Source: BOG-908 sp963795825 (GTDB lineage Bacteria; Pseudomonadota; Alphaproteobacteria; Acetobacterales; Acetobacteraceae). From it: a stretch of DNA of 64,000 nt. The position numbers were made by a program, and so were the translations under genes. Numbering within the stretch: position 1 is the stretch's first letter; each line of letters opens with the position of its first letter. This document shows, in pieces, positions 51,675 to 61,686 of this stretch. Under the pieces are notes generated by a model. It was not told the origin of the DNA and ran no database searches. It was given only the letters and a program-made list of their open reading frames with translations. The DNA lies in contig CAWCIW010000005.1 in NCBI GenBank assembly GCA_963795825.1, positions 806,001 through 870,000 on the forward strand, written 5' to 3'.

Positions 51675-52267
51675 GCGGCTCGTCCTGGAGCCACGTGATC
51701 GCCCGCCCGCTGGTGCGGCCGATGATCGGCACGGCGATACGCCCCAACCATCTCACCACGCTCCGCCTGGTCACCGGGCTGGCCGCCTGCGTCTATCTGG
51801 CACTCGGCACGCGCGCCGGCACCTGGTGGGGCGGCGGCCTGTGGATCGTCAGCGCGTTCCTGGACCGCGCGGACGGCGAGCTGGCCCGTCTCGGCAATCT
51901 GAGCAGCCGCGCCGGGCATCTATACGACACCTATTCCGACATATTGGTGAACGCCCTGCTGTTCGTGGCGATCGGCATCGGCCTGCGCCATAGCTGGCTG
52001 GGCGCGTGGGCGATCCCGCTGGGCCTGCTCGCCGGCGCGGCACTGCTGGCGGCCAGCGTGTTCGCCCACCTGCTCGAGCGACGCAGCCCGGCAGGCGTGA
52101 AGGCCTATACCGGCCGCGGCGGGTTCGATCCGGAGGACGCGCTGTATCTGATGGCGCCGTTGGCCTGGCTCGGCTGGCTGGCGCCGATCCTGATCGGTGC
52201 GGCTTGCGGCGCCACGGCGATCGCGCTGCTCACCGCCTGGCGGCTCCACCGCCTGCCGGCCGCCTGA
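51671..52267 (+). CDS. CDP-alcohol phosphotransferase family membrane enzyme
   Basis: 198 residues from GTG at 51671. The full signature D-x2-D-G-x2-A-R-x8-G-x3-D-x3-D is present at DRADGELARLGNLSSRAG then HLYDTYSD (about 65-90), so the four metal-binding Asp are intact. Five to six membrane segments follow. The family transfers a phospho-group from a CDP-linked donor to an alcohol. In this locus CMP-AEP plus diacylglycerol or another lipid alcohol is the attractive reaction, analogous to the step assigned to PntD. Confidence 0.85.
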   Translation: MSGSSWSHVIARPLVRPMIGTAIRPNHLTTLRLVTGLAACVYLALGTRAGTWWGGGLWIVSAFLDRADGELARLGNLSSRAGHLYDTYSDILVNALLFVAIGIGLRHSWLGAWAIPLGLLAGAALLAASVFAHLLERRSPAGVKAYTGRGGFDPEDALYLMAPLAWLGWLAPILIGAACGATAIALLTAWRLHRLPAA

Positions 52268-52272
52268 CCCCC

Positions 52273-54848
52273 ATGCGGTTGCCCGTCTCCGGACCCGCTT
52301 TGCGCCGCGTGGCGATGGCCTGCGCCAGCCGCCCGCGCCTGGCCACCTGCGTGGCATTGCTCGTGGCCGTGCTGGGCCTTCTCGTCACCCACGCGGATCT
52401 CGGCGTCAGCACCGATACCGGCATGCTGTTCTCCCAGAACCTGCCCTGGAAACAGCGCCAGAACGTCCTGCGCGACGCCTTTCCGCAAACCAAGAACATC
52501 CTCGTCGCGGTGATCGACGCGGCGATACCCGAAGAGGCGGACGCCACCGCCGACGCGCTGGCCGCCGCCCTCCGACAGGACCGGACGAACTTTACCGCCA
52601 TACGCCAGCCGACCGCGTCGCCGTTCCTGCAACGCAACGGGCTGCTGTATCTCGGCACGGACACGCTGCGCGACCTGCTGGACCGCACCACCGACGCCCA
52701 GCCGTTCCTCGGGCAGCTCGCCGCCGACCCGAGCCTGGGTGGGCTGTCCAGCGCGCTCGCCCTGATCGCCCAGGGCATCGTGCGCCAGCATGCGGACATC
52801 ACCGCCTTCGCGCCCGCCCTGCGCGGGTTCCACGCCGCGTTAACCTCCCCGTCGCCGCCCCGCTCTCCTGGCAGACCCTGCTCTCCGGCCCCGCCGCCGC
52901 GCTGGCCGGGCGCTACCGCTTCGTGCTGATCAAGCCGGAACTGGATTACGGCGCGCTCCAGCCCGGCGCGCCGGCGACACGCGCCGTCCGCGCTGCCGCC
53001 GCGCGCCTGGAATTCGTGCGCGACGGCAGCGCGCGCGTACAAATCACCGGCCCGGTGGCGCTCGACGACGACGAGTTCGCCACCGTGGCGCAGGGCGCGG
53101 TGAGCGGCCTGCTGGCCAGCCTGGTGCTCGTCACCCTGTGGCTGTGGATCGCCGTGCGCTCCTGGCGGCTGATCGTGCCCATCCTGCTCACGCTGCTGCT
53201 CGGCCTGGACCTGACGGCCGCCTTCGCCGCGCTGGCGGTGGGCACGCTGAACCTGGTGTCGGTGGCATTCGCGGTGCTGTTCGTGGGCCTGGCGGTGGAT
53301 TTCGCCATCCAGTTCACCGTGCGTTTTCGCGACGCCCACGTGAGCCACCCGGCCACGGTTGCGGCACTGGGCGTGTCGGCGCGGCGCAGCGGCGGGCAGA
53401 TCCTGGTGGCGTCGCTCTCGACCTCGGCCGGTTTCCTGGCCTTCACCCCCACCTCGTTCGCCGGCGTTGCGCAACTGGGGCTGATCGCCGGCATCGGCAT
53501 GCTGATCGCGTTCGCCTGCACGCTCACCGCCCTGCCCGCCTTGATCGCCCTGTTCAGGCCGGCGCAGGAGACCGAGGAGGTGGGGTTCGCCTGGGCGCGC
53601 AAAGCCGATGTGGTCATCCGGCGCCACCACCGGCCGATCCTGGCCGCCTTCGGCCTGTTGGCCCTGCTGGGCTTGGGCCTGCTGCCCTGGCTCACCTTCG
53701 ACGGCGATCCGCTGCACACCAAGAACCAGTCGAGCGAATCCGTCACCACGCTGAACGACCTGGCCGTCGATCCGGTAACCAACCCCTACAGCATCGAGAT
53801 GCTGGAACCCTCGATCGACAAGATCGCGCCGCTGGCCGCCAGATTGCGCAAGCTGCCGACGGTGGCCGGCACCATCAGTCTCGACAGCATGGTGCCCGAC
53901 GGACAGGCCGAGAAGCTCGCGATGATCGCCGACGCCGCTTCCATCCTCACACCCACGCTCGACGTGACCGCGGCCGCACCGCCCGATGCCGCCGCCTTGC
54001 GCGCAAGCCTGGCGCACGCGCTGCCCGTTCTGCGCAAAGCCGAAGCGGTGCTGCCGCCCACCGATCCCTTCGCCATCCTAGTGCGTGATCTGGAGCAGCT
54101 TCAGAGCGCACCGGACGCGCGCCTGCTGGCGGCGAGCACGGCGCTCACCCGCTTCCTGCCGAAGCAATTGCAGAGCCTGCGCACCGCACTCGGCGCCGTC
54201 CCGGTAACGCGCGCGGACATCCCGCCCGATCTCGCCGCGGACTGGATCCTGCCCGACGGCCGCGCCAAGCTGCAGGTGCTGCCCACCCACGCCGCCGCCG
54301 CCAACAGCGCCGGGCTGCACCGTTTCGTGGCCGACGTGACCGGCGTGGCACCGGAGGCCAGCGGCGCCGCGGTGGCCATCGTGCGCAGCGCGGACACCAT
54401 CGTGGCGGCGTTCCGCATCGCCGCGATCGGCGCGCTGGGCGCGATCACCCTCATCCTGCTTATCTCGCTGCGCCGCGTGCGCGACACCGCTTTGGTGCTG
54501 GCGCCGCTGCTGCTCTCGTCGCTGCTCACGGTGGTTGTGGCCGTGCTGTTGCCGTTGCCGCTGAACTTCGCCAACATCATCGCCTTGCCGCTGCTGCTCG
54601 GCGTGGGCGTGTCGTTCAACGCGTATTTCGTGATGAACTGGCGGGCGGGCGAACGCAGGCCGCTCGGCTCGGCCACCGCACGCGCGGTGCTGTTCTCGGC
54701 GCTCACCACGGCGACCGCGTTCGGGTCCTTGGCGTTGTCCCGGCATCCGGGGACGGCGAGCATGGGGGCTTTGCTGCTGATCAGCCTGGGTTGTACATTG
54801 GTGACGACGTTTACGTTTTTGCCTGCTTTGTTGGGGTCTCGACGGTAG
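52273..54848 (+). CDS. HpnN-like RND/MMPL lipid transporter (frameshifted)
   Basis: About 858 residues after restoring one base lost near 52843. The N-terminus has TM1 and a large periplasmic loop (SLGGLSSALALIAQG). TM2-6 hold LVSVAFAVLFVGLAVDFAIQFTVRF, the MMPL motif with its intramembrane Asp, and SAGFLAFTPTSFAGVAQLGLIAGIGMLIAF. The second half repeats the layout (TM7-12: ANIIALPLLLGVGVSFNAYFVMN, ATAFGSLALSRHPGTASMG). HpnN moves hopanoids to the outer membrane. Here it may serve the lipid made by the upstream genes. Confidence 0.83.
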
Positions 54849-54850
54849 GC

Positions 54851-55070
54851 AAGGAAGCAAGCAAGGCTTCTTTTTCGAGAAAAAGAAGCAAAAAGCTTTT
54901 GGCGGCGCTGTCGCGGTTTTGTCCGGCATCGCGCGACAGGGGACGGTTGCTACCCGTACGCTCTAAGCGCAGGCGTATCGGTCGGCAGGACTGAGGGTAT
55001 GGGTCGTGCAGGCGTCGGAGCAAAAGCTTTTTGGTCCTTTTTCTCGAAAAAGGACTACTTGCTTGCTTCC
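54851..55070. repeat. hairpin repeat locus 17 (paired, long spacer)
   Basis: Half a is type A with CTTC/GAAG; half b is type A with GTCC/GGAC. The spacer is about 115 nt, the longest in the window. The repeat starts directly after the MMPL TAG. Half b supplies the TAG stop of the SMP-30 gene. Confidence 0.9.
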
Positions 55071-55943
55071 TGCACCCGCGCCGGCACCAGCTCCAGCCCC
55101 GCAACCCCAGGATCGAACGCGAACAACCCACCCGCCAAAGGCTCCCCCGCCAGCGCCGCCGCGTCCAACCCGATGCGCGCCGTCGTCACGTACGCCGTGC
55201 GCAGATCATCGCCGCCGAACCCCAGCTTGGTCACAAGCGACACGGGAAGCGACACCGTGCCGATCAGCGCGCCGTCCGGCGCATAGCGGCGCACGCCGCG
55301 CCCGCCCCATAGCGCCACCCAGAGGCAGCCTTCCGCATCCATCGTCAGCCCGTCCGGATGGCCGTCCGCGGGATCGATGCGTGCGAACAGGGTGCCGTCG
55401 CGCAGCTCGTCCCGCCCGTCGATGCAGAAGCGCCAGATCAGGCCGGCGGCCGTGTCGGCGTGGTAGAGCAGCGTGTTGTCGGCCGAGATTGCCGGCCCGT
55501 TGGTGACGACGGCCTGCCCGCCGGCCTCGCGGATCGCGCCGCTGCCGTCATGCAGATGCACCGCGCCGATGGCGTCGGTCTCGCCCACATGCATCGTGCC
55601 GAACCAGATACGTCCGATGCGGTCCACGGTGCCGTCGTTGATGCGGGTGTGCGCGCTGGCGGGGATGCCGGCGATGCGGCCGGCCAGCCTGCCGTCACGT
55701 ACGCGGTGCAGGCCGTGATCCATGCCGGCCACCAGGCCGCCATCCTCGGCCGGCACCAGGAAGCCAACTTCGCCCGGCATGGGGAAGCGTCGCGCGGGCG
55801 CCGGTCGCCGGCGTGTAGCGGTGCAGCCGGCGGCCCTTGATGTCGGTGAACCACAGCGCATGGTCGGCCGCCGACCAGACCGGGCCCTCGCCGAGCTGTG
55901 CGCCGCAGTCCCACACGCAGGCCACATCGGTCGGCATGGGCAT
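55055..55943 (-). CDS. SMP-30/gluconolactonase-family sugar lactonase (frameshifted)
   Basis: About 295 residues with one surplus base near 55797. The N-terminal part is LGEGPVWSAADHALWFTDIKG (family E-G-P-x-W metal Glu). The second frame has RINDGTVDRIGRIWFGTM (metal Asn), ISADNTLLYHADTAAGLIW and HPDGLTMDAEGCLWVALWGG (metal Asp). It would open the aldonolactone made by the aldose dehydrogenase at 57855. ATG overlaps the dehydratase stop (TAATG). Confidence 0.85.
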
Positions 55944-57748
55944 TAGTGGTTGTCGCGCGGGATGCCGGCGCGCACCGCCACGCGCTGGTATTTCACCGCG
56001 TCGTGCAGCACCGCGCCGTCGCTCAGTTGCGAGACCATGCCGCGCTGCATCTCCTGCCAGGGCGTCTGCGAGCGCGGGAAAGTGTAGCCGCCGGCCTGCG
56101 CCAATACAGCGCGCCGCTGTCGCGAGCTCGTCGTCGGTCAGCAGCACGTTGACCGTGTAGCCGCCCAGATCGACGCGCACCCGGTCGCCGGTGCGCAGCA
56201 CGGCCAGATTGCCGCCGCTGGCCGCTTCCGGCGAGGCATTCAGGATCGAGGGCGAGGCCGAAGTGCCCGACTGCCGGCCGTCGCCGATGCAGGGCAGGGC
56301 ATTGACGCCGCGGCGTATCAGATAGGCGGGCGGCCGCATGTTGACGACTTCGGCCGCCCCCGGATAGCCGATCGGCCCGGCGCCGCGCATGAACAGCATG
56401 CAGGTCTCGTCGATATCGAGCGACGGATCGTCGATGCGCGCGTGGTAATCCTCCGGGCCGTCGAACACGACCGCGCGGCCCTCGAAGGCCTGCGGGTCGG
56501 CCGGGTCGGCGAGGTAGCGCTCGCGGAAATCCTCGCCGATGACGCTGGTCTTCATGATGGCGGTGTCGAACAGGTTGCCGCGCAGCACGATGAAGCCGGC
56601 ATCCTTGCGCAGCGGATCGTCGAAGCCGCGTATCACGTCGGCGATCTCGCTGGTGCGGCCGCGGCAGTTCTCGCCGATGTTCCGGCCGTTGACGGTGAGC
56701 GCGTCCTCGCGGATCAGGCCGTGCTCCATCAGCTCGTGCACCACGGCCGGCACGCCGCCGGCATGGTGGAAATCCTCGCCGAGATAGATGCCGGCCGGCT
56801 GCAGATTGACCAGCAGCGGCACCTGGTGGCCGTAATCCTGCCAGTCCTGCAGCGTCAGTTCCACGCCGATATGCCGCGCGATGGCGGCCAGATGGATCGG
56901 CGCGTTGGTGGAGCCGCCGATGGCCGAGTTCACCACGATGGCGTTGAGGAACGCGTCGCTGGTCATGATGTCGGACGGCTTGAGGTCCTCGCGCACCATC
57001 TCCACGATGCGCTTGCCGGTGACGTAGGCCGTCTGCTGGCGCTCGCGATAGGGCGCGGGGATCGAGGCGCTGCCGGGCAGCTGACATGCCCAGCGCTTCG
57101 GCCAGGCTGTTCATGGTCGTCGCCGTGCCCATGGTGTTGCAATAGCCGGTCGACGGCGCGGACGACGCCACCAGGTCCATGAAGCCGGCATAGTCGAGCT
57201 CGCCCGCGCGCCATCATCTCGCGCGCCTTCCACACGATGGTGCCCGAGCCGGTGCGCTCGCCTTTGTGCCAGCCGTTCAGCATCGGGCCGACCGAGAGGG
57301 CGATCGCGGGAATGTCCACCGTCGCGGCCGCCATCAGGCAGGCGGGCGTGGTCTTGTCGCAGCCGATGGTCAGCACCACGCCGTCCAGCGGATAGCCGTA
57401 CAGCACTTCGACCAGGCCGAGATAGGCGAGGTTGCGGTCCAGCCCGGCGGTGGGGCGCTTGCCGGTTTCCTGGATCGGATGGACCGGAAATTCGATGGCG
57501 ATGCCGCCGGCCTCGCGGATGCCTTCGCGCACCCGCTCGGCCAGCACGAGATGGTGGCGGTTGCAGGGGCTCAGGTCGCAGCCGGTCTGGGCGATGCCGA
57601 TGATCGGCTTGCCCGACTGCAGCTCCTCGCGGGTCAGACCGAAATTGAGGTAGCGCTCGAGATAGAGCGCGGTCATGTCCGGGTTGTCGGGATTGTCGAA
57701 CCAGGCGCGGGACCGCAGGCGGGGGGCCTTTTCGGCGGGGTTCGTCAT
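55943..57748 (-). CDS. IlvD/Edd-family sugar-acid dehydratase, arabinonate dehydratase-like (three frameshifts)
   Basis: About 600 residues once surplus bases near 57202, 57081 and 56120 are removed. It has an N-terminal iron-sulfur Cys in GIAQTGCDLSPCNRHH, a second in LTIGCDKTTPACLMAAA, then GYCNTMGTATTMNSLAEALGM (third Cys), NAIVVNSAIGGSTNAPIHL, MFMRG-type LFMRGAGPIGYPGAAEVVNM, IGDGRQSGTSASPSIL, and the terminal GGYTFPRSQTPWQEMQRGM. It dehydrates an aldonic acid to a 2-keto-3-deoxy acid. Length and motifs fit L-arabinonate/D-galactonate-type enzymes better than IlvD. Confidence 0.87.
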
Positions 57749-57854
57749 TCTGCGCGCTCCTGGGCCCGCCCGGGCGTTGGACAGCCGGGCATTTGTATGA
57801 TGAATATGCGGGCGAGAGGTCCGCCTCGTGTCGAGGGGGGGCCGGGGATCGGAT

Positions 57855-58779
57855 ATGATACGCATCGGCATCGTGGGCTTGGGCAAGATCGCGCGCGACC
57901 AGCACGTGCCGGCCCTGCGCGCCCATCCGGGTTTCGCAATCGCCGGGGTGGCCGACCCGCTTCATTGCCTGGCGGATGTGCCGGGCTACCCGGATCTGGC
58001 CGCCCTGCTGGCCGCCCTGCCGGCGCTCGACGCGGTTGCCATCTGCACCCCGCCGCAGCTTCGTGCCGGGCTGGCGCGTCAGGCGCTGCTGCGCCGGCAA
58101 GCACGTGCTGCTGGAGAAGCCGCCCGCCGCCACGCTGGCCGGGGTGGAGCTGCTGCGCGCGCTCGCCGCCCGCACTGGCCGCAGCGCCATGGCCACCTGG
58201 CACTCGCGCCATGCGCCCGGCGTGGCCCCGGCCGCGGCCTGGCTGGCCGGGCGCGACATCGCCGCCGTGCGCATCACCTGGAAGGAGGATGTGCGCCGCT
58301 GGCATCCGGGGCAGGACTGGATCTGGCAGCCCGGCGGATTCGGCGTGTTCGATCCGGGAATCAACGCGCTGTCGATCGCCACCGCCATCCTGCCGCCGCT
58401 GCGCCTGGAGCGCGCCGATCTGTGGTTCCCCGCCAACCGGGACGCGCCGATCGCCGCGATGCTGGAGGGCCGGCTGGACAACGACGCGCCGTTCGCCGCC
58501 GATTTCGATTTCCGCCAGACCGGACCGCAGACCTGGGACATCGCGGTCGATACGACGGACGGCGGCACGCTGCTGCTGTCCGCCGGCGGCGCCGCCTTGC
58601 GCCTGGGCGGCGACGCGGTGCCGCTGCCCGCCAACCGCGAATACCCCGCCATCTACGACCAATTCGCGGCGCTGATCGCGTCGGGCGGCAGCGACCTGGA
58701 CAGCCGCCCGCTGGCGCTGGTGGCCGACGCGTTTCTGATCGGCCGGCGCCTGGCCGCCGCGCCGTTCCACGAAGGCTGA
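57855..58779 (+). CDS. Gfo/Idh/MocA-family aldose 1-dehydrogenase (frameshifted)
   Basis: About 307 residues with one surplus C near 58090. The N-terminal Rossmann loop is RIGIVGLGKIARDQHVPAL. The second frame starts at AGKHVLLEKPPAATLAG (catalytic EKP Lys). Then WKEDVRRWHPGQDWIWQPGGFGVFDPGINALS, a pattern of L-arabinose/D-galactose 1-dehydrogenases. It oxidises a free aldose to its lactone with NAD(P)+. It diverges from the dehydratase-lactonase pair and precedes the GntR gene by nine nt. Confidence 0.85.
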
Positions 58780-58788
58780 GGCGCCGGC

Positions 58789-59511
58789 ATGCGCGACATC
58801 ATCGCCAGCACCATCGCCGAAGCGCTCGGCGCCCTGGTCGTATCCGGCGTGCACGGCGTGGGCGCCGCACTGCCGGGTGAGGCGGTTTTATGCGGCCAGT
58901 TCGGGGCAAGCCGCACGGCGGTGCGCGAGGCGGTAAAGATGCTGCTCGCCAAGGGGCTGCTGCGTATCCGGCCGCGTCTGGGCGCGCGGGTGCGGCCGGA
59001 AGCGGAGTGGAACATCCTCGATCCGGACGTGCTGCGCTGGATGCTGGCGCGCGACTTCTCGCTGCCGCTGCTGCTGGAGTTCACCGATCTGCGCCTGGCC
59101 GCCGAACCCGCCGCGGCCGCCCTCGCCGCGCGCCAGGCGGATGCGCAGGATCGGGCGGACCTGCGCAATGCGGTCACCGCGATGTTCGCGGCCGAGCAGG
59201 ACGAGGCGGCGTTCCTGGCCGCCGATATCGCGTTCCACATGGCCGTGCTCACCGCCAGCCATAACCGCTTCTATCTGGGCCTGCGGCCGACGATCGAGAC
59301 GGCGCTGCGGTTCAGCATACGCCAGACGCGCGTGCCGGCCGGAGCGATGACCACGGCGCGCGAACATGCCGACATCGCCGAGACGATCCTCGCCGGTGAC
59401 GCCGAGGCGGCTGCGCTGGCCATGCGCCGGCTCATCGTCGATGCGCGGGCGAAGATCACCGCGCATGCGCACGAGGCAGCGACGGACACGAAACCTCTTT
59501 GCCATCAATGA
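58789..59511 (+). CDS. GntR-family (FadR subfamily) regulator
   Basis: 240 residues. The N-terminal winged helix has LPGEAVLCGQFGASRTAVREAVKMLLAKGLLRIRPRLGARV. The C-terminal FCD effector domain (about 90-230) has LEFTDLRLAAEPAAAALAA, DIAFHMAVLTASHNRF and AREHADIAETILAGD, with the metal-binding Asp/His positions. It most likely controls the surrounding sugar genes in response to a sugar acid. It shares a transcript with the aldose dehydrogenase. Confidence 0.9.
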   Translation: MRDIIASTIAEALGALVVSGVHGVGAALPGEAVLCGQFGASRTAVREAVKMLLAKGLLRIRPRLGARVRPEAEWNILDPDVLRWMLARDFSLPLLLEFTDLRLAAEPAAAALAARQADAQDRADLRNAVTAMFAAEQDEAAFLAADIAFHMAVLTASHNRFYLGLRPTIETALRFSIRQTRVPAGAMTTAREHADIAETILAGDAEAAALAMRRLIVDARAKITAHAHEAATDTKPLCHQ

Positions 59512-59543
59512 TACAAACCCGTTCTGCCGCTCACTCATCGGCA

Positions 59544-59728
59544 GCAAGGAAGGAAGGCCTTCTTTTTCGAGAAAAAGAAGCAAAAAGCTTTTGCTACGAC
59601 GCCTGCACGAATTTTTGGCTGATATTGCCAACGTATCGACTTGCAATTTGGGAGCAAGGCTTTGGTGCAGGCGTCGCAGCAAAAGCTTTTTGGTCCTTTT
59701 TCTCGAAAAAGGACTGCTTTCTTGCTTG
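59544..59728. repeat. hairpin repeat locus 18 (paired)
   Basis: Half a is type A with CTTC/GAAG; half b is type A with GTCC/GGAC. The spacer arms are GACGCCTGCA and TGCAGGCGTC. It lies between the GntR gene and the FAH-type gene, both forward. Confidence 0.92.
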
Positions 59729-59814
59729 CCTGGATGCGTCAACCTTAAACGGGCTTGGAATAAGACGTAACCAGACGTTCTAGTCCTGTAAATGACAAAG
59801 GGAGAGTGTTGCAC

Positions 59815-60675
59815 ATGAAGCTCGTTCGATACGGCGCGCGCGGCCAGGAGAAACCCGGCTTGCTCGATGGCGCCGGCCGCCTGCGCGACCTTTCGCAGCA
59901 TCTGGCCGATATCGGGCCGGAAGCGATCGGGCCGGCCGGCCTGCGCCGCCTGGCCGAACTCGATCCCGACCGCCTGCCCGCGGTGGAAGGCCCGCAGCGT
60001 TTCGGCACGCCGTTCGCCGGTACGCGCAAGTTCATCGCGGTGGGGCTGAACTTCGCCGACCACGCGGCGGAATCCAACCTGGCCGTTCCGGCAGAGCCGG
60101 TGATCTTCACCAAGGCAATATCCTGCCTGCAGGGGCCGGACGATGCGGTGACGATCCCGCGCGGGTCGCGCAAAACGGATTGGGAAGTCGAACTCGGCGT
60201 GGTGCTCGGCCGGCGCGCGCGCTACGTGCGCGAAGCCGACGCTCTGGATTACGTCGCTGGCTACACCGTGGTGAACGACATCTCCGAGCGCGCCTATCAG
60301 AACGAGCGCGGCGGCACCTGGGACAAGGGCAAAGGCTGCGACACGTTCGGACCTGTGGGCCCCTGGCTGGTGACGCGCGACGAAGTGGGCGACGTGCAGG
60401 ATCTCGACATGTGGCTCGATCTGAACGGCACGCGCATGCAGACCGGCAATACACGCACGATGATCTTCGGCGTGGCCAAACTGATCAGCTACATAAGCGA
60501 ATTCATCACGCTGGAGCCGGCCGATATCGTCACCACCGGCACGCCGCCCGGTGTCGGCATGGGGATCAAACCCGAACCGGTTTTCCTCAAGGCGGGTGAC
60601 CGCATGCGGCTCGGTATCGCAAAACTCGGAAGCCAGCAGCAGGACTGCGTGGCATGGACGGAGGAATACGCATGA
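59815..60675 (+). CDS. FAH-family diketo-acid hydrolase
   Basis: 286 residues from ATG at 59815 (AAGGGAGAG upstream). It belongs to the fumarylacetoacetate hydrolase family: KFIAVGLNFADHAAESNL, metal-ligand Glu pair in DWEVELGVVLG, GYTVVNDISERAYQ, and TTGTPPGVGMGIKPEPVFLKAGD. With the adjacent SDR it fits the 2,4-diketo-3-deoxy sugar-acid hydrolases that give pyruvate plus lactate or glycolate, as in L-rhamnose and L-fucose oxidation. Ureidoglycolate-lyase-like activity is an alternative. Confidence 0.85.
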   Translation: MKLVRYGARGQEKPGLLDGAGRLRDLSQHLADIGPEAIGPAGLRRLAELDPDRLPAVEGPQRFGTPFAGTRKFIAVGLNFADHAAESNLAVPAEPVIFTKAISCLQGPDDAVTIPRGSRKTDWEVELGVVLGRRARYVREADALDYVAGYTVVNDISERAYQNERGGTWDKGKGCDTFGPVGPWLVTRDEVGDVQDLDMWLDLNGTRMQTGNTRTMIFGVAKLISYISEFITLEPADIVTTGTPPGVGMGIKPEPVFLKAGDRMRLGIAKLGSQQQDCVAWTEEYA

Positions 60676-61422
60676 CGACATTCGCCAACCGTTTCGCGGG
60701 GCGCACCGCGATCATCACCGGCGGTGCGTCCGGCGCCGGGCTCGCCACCGCGAAGCGCATGGTGGCCGAAGGCGCGCGCGTGGCGCTGTGGGACCTGGAC
60801 CCCGCGGCGTTATCCGCCGCGCAAACGGCGTGCGGCGCGGTACATGTCGCGGCGATCGACGTTTCCGACTGCGCGCTTGTTGCGGCGGAAGCGGCGAACA
60901 GCATGGCGGCGCTCGGCCGGGTGGACATACTGGTCAACAGCGCGGGCATCACCGGGGCCACCACGCCGGTGAAGGATTTCCCGGTGGAAAGCTGGCTGCG
61001 GGTGATGGACATAAACCTGAACGGCGTATTCTATTGCTGCCGCGCGGTCGTGCCGCTTATGCTGGCCAACAAATACGGCCGTATCATCAATCTCTCCTCG
61101 GTGGCGGGCAAGGAAGGCAATCCGAACGCATCGGCCTATTCGCGCGTCCAAGGCGGGTGTTCTGGGCTTGACGAAGTCGCTCGGCAAGGAACTGGCACTC
61201 GACAATATACGGGTGAATGCGGTGACGCCGGCCACGTTCGTCAGCCCGCTGCTCGACCAGATGCCGGCGAGCCAGATCGAATATATGAAGTCGCGCATTC
61301 CGATCGGGCGGCTCGGCGAAGTCGAGGAAGTGGCGGCACTGATATGCTGGCTGGCGAGCGAGGAGTGCAGTTTTTCGACTGCGGCTACGTTCGATTTGTC
61401 AGGTGGGCGGACGACGTATTGA
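60672..61422 (+). CDS. SDR, 2-keto-3-deoxy sugar-acid dehydrogenase-like (frameshifted)
   Basis: About 250 residues with one surplus C near 61150. The cofactor loop is IITGGASGAGLATAKRM, then DILVNSAGITG and the Ser site IINLSSVAGKEGNPNASAY. In the next frame the Tyr-Lys helix becomes AYSASKAGVLGLTKSLGKEL, continuing DNIRVNAVTPATFVSPLLDQ. ATGA overlap with the FAH gene shows coupling. It likely oxidises the 2-keto-3-deoxy acid to the 2,4-diketo acid that the FAH enzyme cleaves. Confidence 0.85.
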
Positions 61423-61439
61423 TGCGCTATCTGAGGTAA

Positions 61440-61664
61440 GCAAGAAAGTAGTCCTTTTTCGAGAAAAAGGACCAAAAAGCTTTTGCTATGACGTCTGCAC
61501 GGGCGCCCGCGTTTGTCTGCAAGCCGATGCGCTTGCATGAGTAGCCAGGGTTGCCGTGCAGGCGTCGCAGTCAAAGCTTTGCGCTTGATTCTCAAGAGTC
61601 CGCGACAGCACTGATAAAAGTCTTTTGCTTCTTTTCTTCAGAAAAGAAGGCCTTGCCTTGCCCA
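61440..61664. repeat. hairpin repeat locus 19 (three halves)
   Basis: Half a is type A with GTCC/GGAC (with GTAGTCC at the edge). A worn half at about 61566-61605 (TCAAAGCTTTGCGC) follows the TGCAGGCGTC arm. An intact reverse type C half (61616-61660) comes after that, suggesting a second insertion beside a decaying pair. It lies between convergent genes. Confidence 0.88.
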
Positions 61665-61686
61665 AGGCTGCACCGGCCGCGTGCAA

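Noticed and set aside
55695..57005. A long open frame joining the dehydratase middle to the SMP-30 N-terminus.
   Set aside because: It arises because two separate frameshifts bring both genes into one frame; the dehydratase C-terminal motif and stop lie in another frame.
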